Origin: an uncultured Lachnospiraceae bacterium
Lineage (GTDB): Bacteria; Bacillota; Clostridia; Lachnospirales; Lachnospiraceae
Reading direction: 5' to 3'
DNA length: 5,954 nt
Assembly (NCBI GenBank): GCA_949283905.1
Contig: CASDUB010000214.1
Span: 1-5,954 of the forward strand
In this document: positions 1-4,644 of the stretch, piece by piece
Layout of the letters: every line of letters begins with the position of its first letter
Position numbering within the stretch: the stretch's first letter is position 1
Translations under genes and position numbers: made by a program
Notes under the pieces: model-generated
What the model was told of the DNA's origin: nothing
The model's database searches: none
The model's input: the letters and a program-made list of their open reading frames with translations, nothing else

Positions 1-206
1 AGCCATTCCATGTTCAGCTGCGTAAAAATCTCAGTCATTCCGATTCCCATTATCAGGAACATTCCCGCGAGAATAAGGAAAACGACTCCCATGATAACGC
101 CGTAAACGATCATCTCGGTACGGCTTTTCTTCATGCCTGTCTTTCTGTTCATATAGTAAGGCGCGAAAAATTCCGCTATCTGTTTTTTTATCAAAGCTTT
201 AAGCAT
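1..206 (-). CDS. ABC-2-type transporter permease, N-terminal fragment (runs off left edge)
   Basis: Membrane subunit expected to pair with the ATPase encoded just upstream. Translating the minus strand from the ATG at 206 gives 68 residues before the window ends, beginning MLKALIKKQIAEFFAPYY. A basic, amphipathic cytoplasmic segment (about residues 1-31, rich in Lys/Arg) is followed by one hydrophobic segment, about residues 32-57 (GVVFLILAGMFLIMGIG core), read as the first transmembrane helix. A short positively charged N-terminus before helix 1 is usual for ABC-2 permeases of bacterial exporters. The start is well supported: GGAGGA lies in the last codons of the ATPase gene, and the start codon follows that gene's stop after only 3 nt, so the two are probably translationally coupled. 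The permease family is inferred mainly from context and this N-terminus. The substrate is unknown. Confidence 0.75.
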   Translation of the reverse strand, partial: MLKALIKKQIAEFFAPYYMNRKTGMKKSRTEMIVYGVIMGVVFLILAGMFLIMGIGMTEIFTQLNMEW

Positions 207-209
207 ATA

Positions 210-914
210 TTATTCCTCCAGTTCAAGGAAAACAGATTCAAGGCTTTCGTCGCCTCTGACTTCTTCCATCGTTCCCGATTTTATAAGCTTTCCGTCTTTA
301 ATGATCGCGATCTTATCGCAAAGTTTTTCAGCGACTTCAAGAACATGAGTCGAGAAGAAGATAGCCGATCCCTTATCGCATGTTTCACGCATCATCTTTT
401 TCATGGAATGCGAAGCTTTCGGATCAAGTCCCACAAAAGGCTCATCCATAATGATAAGTTTAGGCTGATGTATCCATGCCGAAATAAGCGCAAGCTTCTG
501 CTTCATACCATGGGAATAAGATGAAATGCTTGATCCGAGATCCGCTTTGATCTCAAGCATTTCTGCAAGCTCATTTATGCGTTTTTCACGGTCTTCGGCT
601 GAAACCCCGAAAATATCAGCGATAAAATTCAGATACTGTATTCCGGTCATAAACTCATAAAGATCCGGGTTGTCCGGAATATAAGCTATATTTTTCTTAC
701 ATCTTATAGGATCGTCTTTAATCGACACTCCGTCAATATAGATCTCTCCTTTTTCAAAATTGAGAATACCCACAACGCTTTTAAGCGTCGTTGTTTTTCC
801 GGCTCCGTTATGACCTATAAATCCATATATCTCACCCTCATTAATTTCGAGCGAAAGATCATCAACGGCTTTTTTGTCTCCATAAATTTTTGTAAGATGT
901 TCTATTTTAAGCAT
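210..914 (-). CDS. ABC transporter ATP-binding protein (ABC-2 exporter type)
   Basis: Cytoplasmic ATPase subunit that powers an ABC exporter together with the permease downstream; substrate not predictable. The protein is 234 aa from the ATG at 914, typical for a stand-alone ABC-2-type ATPase. Visible motifs: Walker A GHNGAGKT at residues 34-41, signature SHGMKQK at about 134-140 (a degenerate LSGGQ, common in this subfamily), Walker B LIIMDEP at 153-159 with catalytic Glu158, D-loop GLDP at 162-165 and switch His190. The Q-loop position reads YIPDNPDLYE (about 79-87), with no Gln where one is usual. A longer frame opens at an ATG at 962, but its extra codons contain the perfect -10 box of the promoter. 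The expected transcript start lies downstream of that ATG, and AGGA sits 6 nt before the ATG at 914, so 914 is chosen. First gene of an operon with the permease. Confidence 0.92.
   Translation of the reverse strand: MLKIEHLTKIYGDKKAVDDLSLEINEGEIYGFIGHNGAGKTTTLKSVVGILNFEKGEIYIDGVSIKDDPIRCKKNIAYIPDNPDLYEFMTGIQYLNFIADIFGVSAEDREKRINELAEMLEIKADLGSSISSYSHGMKQKLALISAWIHQPKLIIMDEPFVGLDPKASHSMKKMMRETCDKGSAIFFSTHVLEVAEKLCDKIAIIKDGKLIKSGTMEEVRGDESLESVFLELEE
213..219 (-). promoter_or_regulatory. Ribosome binding site of the permease gene, inside the ATPase gene's end
   Basis: On the minus strand the last codons of the ATPase gene (Leu-Glu-Glu-stop) read CTGGAGGAATAA. The GGAGGA core there lies about 7 nt before the permease ATG at 206. 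It fixes the permease start and implies coupled translation of the two subunits. Confidence 0.75.
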
Positions 915-943
915 TACTTTTCCTTTCCTGATAAAATTCTTTT

Positions 944-979
944 TCACCCTATTATACAGCACAGCAAATAAAAAAGCAT
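944..979 (-). promoter_or_regulatory. Sigma-A-type promoter of the ABC exporter operon
   Basis: On the minus strand a perfect TATAAT lies at 951-956, which puts the transcript start near 944, about 30 nt before the ATPase ATG. The -35 at 17-bp spacing (974-979, ATGCTT) is a poor match to TTGACA and falls within the terminator stem of the upstream gene. The promoter may therefore be weak at -35 or need an activator. The -10 call is firm; the -35 call is not. Confidence 0.65.
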
Positions 980-1005
980 TGTTTTTCTTTTACAAAAAAC
1001 AATGC
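966..1005 (-). terminator. Intrinsic terminator of the transaldolase-like gene
   Basis: Read on the minus strand, GCATTGTTTTT (1005-995) and AAAAACAATGC (986-976) form a perfect 11-bp stem with an 8-nt loop, followed at once by TTTTTTATTT. It starts about 20 nt after the stop codon of the gene at 1026-1751. The stem is AT-rich, but its length and the U-tract make it a convincing Rho-independent terminator. No T-tract follows the hairpin on the plus strand, so it is probably one-directional. Confidence 0.85.
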
Positions 1006-1025
1006 CTTTACAAACATCTTACTTT

Positions 1026-1751
1026 TTATTTAATCAGATCATATGCGGCAACATCGCCGTATACTTTTTCCCAGTCGGCTCTTACGTTCTTGTTAAGCGC
1101 CATGAAATGTCTTGAATTAAAGCAGTTATCAAAATCAATCGGATCAAGGATGATTGCGCTTGCGCCTGAAGCGAACAGATAGCTCATTTCGTCAGGTGTA
1201 CGCGGAGCACATGCCATGATCTTTCCTTCACAGTGCTGTGTCTCTCTGAATGTCTTAAGAGCTTTAAATACAGCGTCGGCATCTACTCCCGAGTAAAGTC
1301 CGTTTTCATCGGCTCCGCCCATTCCCATGAAGCAATAGAATGTAGCGACATATTTCGCTCCTGCCTGAAGAGCGAGAATCCCCTGAAGCGATGACATTAC
1401 CTGTGTTGCACACACATCAATGCCCTGAGCAGTAAGATCAGATATCGCTTTGATTCCGCCTGCCGTGCTCGGAACTTTGATTATGGTCGGCTGTCCGGCA
1501 ACTTTCAGGATAGAATAAGCGTCTTTCATGATACCTTCATAGTCGTTTGAAGGCGTCTGGATGAAAAGTTTTCTGTCCCTTGCGGCTTCTCTGAGTTCCT
1601 TTACAAGCTGTTCGAAATCAGGACGGTTCATAGTAGAGATCATCTGAGGATTGCTGGCAAAACCGCTTATAGGATATTTGTCGATCATCTCACGAATAAC
1701 CGCAGGATCAGGTGTGTTTAATAAAATTTCAAAATCGCTGAATGTTTTCAT
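1026..1751 (-). CDS. Transaldolase / fructose-6-phosphate aldolase-like protein
   Basis: A 241-aa single-domain class I aldolase of the transaldolase family, close in size to the short FSA/TalC branch (about 215-220 aa). It is expected to be a cytoplasmic (beta/alpha)8 barrel forming a Schiff base with a sugar phosphate. Landmarks, aligned from memory to E. coli FsaA: SNPQ at 33-36 (TNPS in FsaA), FIQTPS with Gln65 (Gln59), TIIKVPST with the Schiff-base Lys92 (Lys85), Thr116 (Thr109) and AGAKYVA at 130-136. The residue matching FsaA Tyr131 is Phe138, the transaldolase-like state, so the choice between aldolase and transaldolase activity is open. The N-terminus carries about six extra residues between Asp6 and the SNP motif. 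A Shine-Dalgarno AAGGGA lies 5 nt before the ATG. It is a single-gene transcript: its own promoter upstream, a strong terminator behind, and a LysR-family gene divergent to it. Other possible roles are in pentose phosphate or sugar-acid catabolism; the natural substrate is unknown. Confidence 0.88.
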   Translation of the reverse strand: MKTFSDFEILLNTPDPAVIREMIDKYPISGFASNPQMISTMNRPDFEQLVKELREAARDRKLFIQTPSNDYEGIMKDAYSILKVAGQPTIIKVPSTAGGIKAISDLTAQGIDVCATQVMSSLQGILALQAGAKYVATFYCFMGMGGADENGLYSGVDADAVFKALKTFRETQHCEGKIMACAPRTPDEMSYLFASGASAIILDPIDFDNCFNSRHFMALNKNVRADWEKVYGDVAAYDLIK

Positions 1752-1801
1752 GACTATCCCTTTCCAATATAATAAGATCTATATTAAATTACCTGTTATT
1801 A

Positions 1802-1836
1802 TTCTAACAATATAGTTTCATTTTTTCGACTATCAA
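1802..1836 (-). promoter_or_regulatory. Probable promoter of the transaldolase-like gene
   Basis: On the minus strand TTGATA (1836-1831) and TATATT (1814-1809) each match the sigma-A consensus at five of six positions, with a 16-bp spacer. The transcript would start near 1802, giving a leader of about 50 nt. The region is very AT-rich, so other -10-like boxes exist (for example TATAAT near 1842-1847 without a good -35). This pair is the best match. Confidence 0.55.
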
Positions 1837-1877
1837 TTCAATTATATCGGGTACAACAAAATAATTATGCCTTTTCA

Positions 1878-1912
1878 TTTGAAGATTATTATAAATACTG
1901 TATAATGATCAT
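1878..1912 (+). promoter_or_regulatory. Promoter of the LysR-family gene
   Basis: A perfect TATAAT lies at 1901-1906. The -35 is weaker: TTGAAG at 1879-1884 with a 16-bp spacer, or TTTGAA at 1878-1883 with 17 bp. The transcript should start near 1912-1914, about 45 nt before the ATG. Both promoter elements overlap the dyad at 1884-1910, so a protein bound there would compete with RNA polymerase. Confidence 0.6.
1884..1910. promoter_or_regulatory. Operator-like imperfect dyad over the LysR gene promoter
   Basis: Left arm GATTATTATA (1884-1893) and right arm TATAATGATC (1901-1910) are inverted copies matching at nine of ten positions, separated by 7 nt (AATACTG). The inner part has the T-N11-A form expected of a LysR-type binding box (T1892 to A1904). 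The right arm contains the -10 box. Autorepression by the adjacent LysR protein is the natural inference. AT-richness lowers the significance. Confidence 0.5.
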
Positions 1913-1928
1913 ATCAACAGATCAACAG
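1913..1928 (+). repeat. Tandem 8-bp direct repeat at the start of the LysR gene leader
   Basis: Two perfect back-to-back copies of ATCAACAG (1913-1920 and 1921-1928) begin at the predicted transcript start of the LysR-family gene. The role is unknown; it could be a protein-binding half-site pair or chance. Confidence 0.6.
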
Positions 1929-1956
1929 ACCCAACATATACAGGAGTTATTACTAT

Positions 1957-2847
1957 ATGACATTTCCTCAAATGCACTATTTTCTTGCTGTGGCAAACAA
2001 GCTCAGCATAACCGAAGCAGCGAAATCACTGTATGTATCACAGCCGGCAGTCAGCAGACAGCTTTCGCAGCTTGAATCGGAACTCGGTCTCGAATTATTC
2101 AGACGAAACAATTCAAAGCTTGAACTGACGGAAGCAGGCGTTCGTTTCAGAGACCTTTTTACGGAGTTTTTCGATAAGCTGCAGTCTACGCAGAACGAAT
2201 TAAAACAGAACAGCTCACTTCCGAAGGGACGCATAACACTGGCCTGCGCCGACGGATGGGATCTCGGTCCTGTTTATCTTTCCTTAAAAGACGAACTCGC
2301 AAAGACCTCTCCGGAGATCGAACTGATCTTCAAATACTACAGCCACGACCAGCTGATTTATGCCCTCAACAAACATGAAGTGGATATCGTCCTCGATCAG
2401 GAAGAGCTCTTCATCGGCAATGACAAGCTGGAGGTTTCAAAATTGTTTGATGTAAACTGCTGTCTTTATTATTCCGATACTCATCCCCTTGCGGATATCG
2501 AAAATCCCACACTGCTTGATTTTAAAGACTATCCGTTTTATGTAACGGTTCCGGAAAGCATGAACGCTCTTATAGCGAACATTATTCAGGCGTGTCTTGT
2601 CGCGGGATTCATTCCGAAAATAGAATACGCTAACTCACTTTCATCCGTTTACGCAAGGATGAGAACAGAAAACGGAGTATTTTTTGCCGACGATCATCTT
2701 ATTGCAAGGGATAATCCGAAATTCAAAAATATCCCTCTTCCTTATAAGAGAACGGTATGCCTGGCAAAACGAAAAAACTCGCTGCCCGTTGTCTCTATCG
2801 TTGAGAGCGTAATTCTTTCACATTTTGAAGAATACTTCCAAGACTGA
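1957..2847 (+). CDS. LysR-family transcriptional regulator
   Basis: A 296-aa DNA-binding regulator, the usual length for the family. Residues about 3-62 form the winged helix-turn-helix. The core SITEAAKSLYVSQPAVSRQL (17-36) is followed by LESELGLELFRR (39-50) and LTEAG (57-61), all hallmark LysR motifs. A linker helix (about 62-88) leads to a substrate-binding-like effector domain from about 91 to 295 (starting GRITLACADG), which would bind a small-molecule inducer not identifiable here. The start is supported by AGGAG at 1942-1946, 10 nt before the ATG, and by the HTH beginning within the first residues. It is divergent from the transaldolase-like gene across 205 bp, so that gene and its own promoter are its most likely targets. 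Its last 53 bp overlap, in antisense, the end of the convergent histidine kinase gene, and no intrinsic terminator was seen for it. Confidence 0.93.
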   Translation: MTFPQMHYFLAVANKLSITEAAKSLYVSQPAVSRQLSQLESELGLELFRRNNSKLELTEAGVRFRDLFTEFFDKLQSTQNELKQNSSLPKGRITLACADGWDLGPVYLSLKDELAKTSPEIELIFKYYSHDQLIYALNKHEVDIVLDQEELFIGNDKLEVSKLFDVNCCLYYSDTHPLADIENPTLLDFKDYPFYVTVPESMNALIANIIQACLVAGFIPKIEYANSLSSVYARMRTENGVFFADDHLIARDNPKFKNIPLPYKRTVCLAKRKNSLPVVSIVESVILSHFEEYFQD

Positions 2848-3928
2848 TATGAGTTTTTTCTTTCTTTTCCTGATTTTCAGGCTGTCCGAGGGGAAGTATG
2901 ACCTTAAAAGTGCTTCCCTCTCCCGGAGTACTTGAAACGGTTATTTCTCCGTTACACAGCTCAACGATCCTTTTGCTTATGGCAAGTCCAAGCCCCAGAC
3001 CCGACTCAGAATGACTCGGGTCTCCCTGATAGTACGGTATATATATTTTTCTGATCGTTTCTTCCGTCATTCCCTCGCCCGTATCCGAAACTGATATCAC
3101 CGCTTTATTATCTTCCTTTTTTAACGATACTTTTATCATTCCCTTTTCAGGCGTATATTTTATCGCATTGCTGATGATGTTAATCCAGAGCTGCTGCAGT
3201 ATCTCCCTGTTTCCTCTGAACATGACTTTCGAAAAATCGCCTTCAAATTCCTGATCTTTTTGCGTCCACTGAGCAGAGCAGATAATCACGCACTGCCTTA
3301 GCTGCTCGCTCAGATCATACTCTTCCACATCTGTCAAAATTCTCTGCGTATTCAGTTTTGAAAGCATGATCGTATTTCTCGCAAGCGTTGCCAGTCTTTC
3401 CGATTCATCCCTTATTATGCTTAAATACTCTCTTTGTTCTTTCTGCGAGAGTTCCTTTCCCATAAGAAGTTCGGCAAATCCGCTTATCGACGCCAACGGA
3501 GTTTTAAATTCATGCGAATAACTGTTTATAAAATCGTTTCGCAGTATCTGAACGCTCGAAAGTTCTTCGGTCATTTTGTTGAAATCTTCATATACCTGTG
3601 CCATCGGATCTCTTTTTTTGATCGGAATCCTGTATTCAAAATTTCCGTTCGCTACTTTTGAGATAGCTTCCGACATTATGGTAATCTCTTTCAGTCTTTT
3701 CCTGTACATATAAGCATTGATCGAAACAAGTATAAGCGAAACGATCACAAACATTCCGAGCGACTCATATAATGAGCTCAGATAAATATTTTCAACATCG
3801 ATAAAATTCTTAATTATCCACGTCATAAGCATATAGGACGCTATCGAAGAAAAGATGATCAGCACTGCCTGAAAAAGTATCTGGGGCAGCATTCTCTTTA
3901 AAAGTTCCGCGGCTCTTTTTCTGTTCAA
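2795..3928 (-). CDS. Membrane sensor histidine kinase (two-component system)
   Basis: A 377-aa HisKA/HATPase_c kinase, partner of the response regulator encoded directly upstream. Order of parts: basic N-terminus, transmembrane helix 1 (about 16-40), a loop of only about 15 residues, transmembrane helix 2 (about 56-74), HAMP-like segment (about 75-126), dimerisation/phosphoacceptor helix with SHEFKTPLASISG and His139, N-box with Asn250 and Asn254 (NIISNAIKY), G1 box DTGEGM (282-287) and G2 box GLGLGLAI (310-317). All catalytic motifs are intact. The short loop leaves almost no extracytoplasmic sensor, as in kinases that sense within the membrane or through a partner protein. The start is TTG (3926-3928), 1 nt after the regulator's stop, with GGGAGA 6 nt before it. 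The next ATG (residue 13) lacks such a site and would cut into the region just before helix 1. The C-terminal tail after the ATPase domain (about 350-377) is charged, and its codons overlap the lysR-type gene. The signal is unknown. Confidence 0.93.
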   Translation of the reverse strand: MNRKRAAELLKRMLPQILFQAVLIIFSSIASYMLMTWIIKNFIDVENIYLSSLYESLGMFVIVSLILVSINAYMYRKRLKEITIMSEAISKVANGNFEYRIPIKKRDPMAQVYEDFNKMTEELSSVQILRNDFINSYSHEFKTPLASISGFAELLMGKELSQKEQREYLSIIRDESERLATLARNTIMLSKLNTQRILTDVEEYDLSEQLRQCVIICSAQWTQKDQEFEGDFSKVMFRGNREILQQLWINIISNAIKYTPEKGMIKVSLKKEDNKAVISVSDTGEGMTEETIRKIYIPYYQGDPSHSESGLGLGLAISKRIVELCNGEITVSSTPGEGSTFKVILPLGQPENQEKKEKTHISLGSILQNVKELRSQR

Positions 3929-3929
3929 T

Positions 3930-4607
3930 TTAATTCTCCCTGTTTATTTCGGCCTTGTACCCAAGACCTTTGATCGTAATAATACTGAATTCACTGATAT
4001 TTGAAAGTCTGTTTCGCAGACGGCTTATATGCGTCTTGACGGTCTCTTCGCCGCTTTCCGATGTGATTCCCCACACGCTGTCAAGCAATTGCTCTTTCGA
4101 AAAGATCTGTCCCGGATATGAAAGCATTTTAAAGAGAAGATCAAATTCCTTCTTGGGAAGTTCAATATACTCGCTGTCTGAATATACTGCATACTTTTCC
4201 GAATCAACAGTGACATTTCCCATTGTGATCTTTTTGCTCATCGAAATATTTGCCCTTCTTAAAAGCGCCGCTACGCGCCATTTAAGTTCATCGCTCGAAA
4301 ACGGCTTCTTCATATAATCATCTGTTCCGAGCTTATAACCCTGCTCCATCGCATCGATCGTTTCTTTCGCCGTGAGCATAAGAAACGGCGTCGTATACCC
4401 CTCTTCTCTGATTCTCTTTAAGAGTTCATACCCATCCATAACCGGCATCATTATATCCGATATGATAAGATCTATTCCTCCCTTGTGAATGATCTCCAGC
4501 GCTTCCGCTCCGTCGCAGGCGCATGTGACATTATATTGATCCGAAAGCCTGGCCGACGTCAGCAGTCTCATATTTCTGTCATCTTCCACAACTAATATAT
4601 TTGCCAT
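3930..4607 (-). CDS. OmpR/PhoB-family response regulator
   Basis: A 225-aa two-domain regulator, normal length for the family. The receiver domain (about 1-118) has the acidic pair Glu8-Asp9 (with Asp10), phosphoacceptor Asp51 in LIISDIMMPVMDG, Thr79 (LMLTAKE) and Lys101 in MKKPF, all conserved. The C-terminal winged-helix domain (about 127-222) has the PKKEFDLL segment (151-158), a recognition helix at about 186-202 (VKTHISRLRNRL) and the wing hairpin ending KGLGYK (213-218). The protein should therefore bind DNA as a phosphorylation-driven dimer on direct repeats. The ATG at 4607 has GGAG 7 nt before it. The gene lies 37 nt downstream of the cardiolipin synthase-like gene with no hairpin between, and 1 nt upstream of its kinase, suggesting one transcript. 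Target genes are unknown; the linked cls-like gene is a candidate. Confidence 0.95.
   Translation of the reverse strand: MANILVVEDDRNMRLLTSARLSDQYNVTCACDGAEALEIIHKGGIDLIISDIMMPVMDGYELLKRIREEGYTTPFLMLTAKETIDAMEQGYKLGTDDYMKKPFSSDELKWRVAALLRRANISMSKKITMGNVTVDSEKYAVYSDSEYIELPKKEFDLLFKMLSYPGQIFSKEQLLDSVWGITSESGEETVKTHISRLRNRLSNISEFSIITIKGLGYKAEINREN
3935..3940 (-). promoter_or_regulatory. Ribosome binding site that decides the TTG start of the kinase
   Basis: GGGAGA on the minus strand lies inside the last sense codons of the response regulator gene and 6 nt before TTG. With stop and start 1 nt apart (TAA-A-TTG), it supports TTG as the true start and translational coupling of regulator and kinase. 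Confidence 0.75.
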
Positions 4608-4644
4608 TTAATTTCTCCATTCATTAATTTTCTCATTTTTCATA

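Noticed and set aside
915..962. N-terminal extension of the ABC ATPase from an upstream in-frame ATG at 962
   Set aside because: The extra codons (MLYNRVKKNF...) encode the promoter -10 box, and the expected transcript start lies downstream of that ATG. The family's normal N-terminus begins at the ATG at 914, which has its own ribosome site.
1766..1785. Short dyad AATATA-N8-TATATT in the aldolase gene leader
   Set aside because: The arms are only 6 bp of pure A/T in a very AT-rich stretch, so this is expected by chance and is not a convincing operator or RNA structure.
1977..2234. Minus-strand open frame of 85 codons inside the LysR-family gene, and similar frames opposite the aldolase, kinase, regulator and cls genes
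   Set aside because: Each lies wholly or largely within a clearly conserved gene on the other strand or in another frame, with no ribosome site or recognisable motif; they are shadows.
2735..2750. Hairpin CTCTT / AAGAG with a T-rich stretch after it on the minus strand, as a terminator for the kinase operon
   Set aside because: The stem is only 5 bp, the T-run does not follow directly, and it lies in the middle of the lysR-type coding sequence. Too weak to call.
2869..2881. Hairpin CCTGA-TTT-TCAGG just after the LysR gene stop
   Set aside because: A 5-bp stem with a 3-nt loop and no T-tract behind it on either strand, and it is coding sequence of the kinase.
4608..4643. An 11-codon minus-strand mini-ORF (MKNEKINEWRN) ending in TAA directly before the response regulator's ATG and in frame with it
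   Set aside because: No Shine-Dalgarno precedes its ATG, and the AT-rich gap would produce such a frame by chance. It could be a leader peptide only if it is conserved in relatives.
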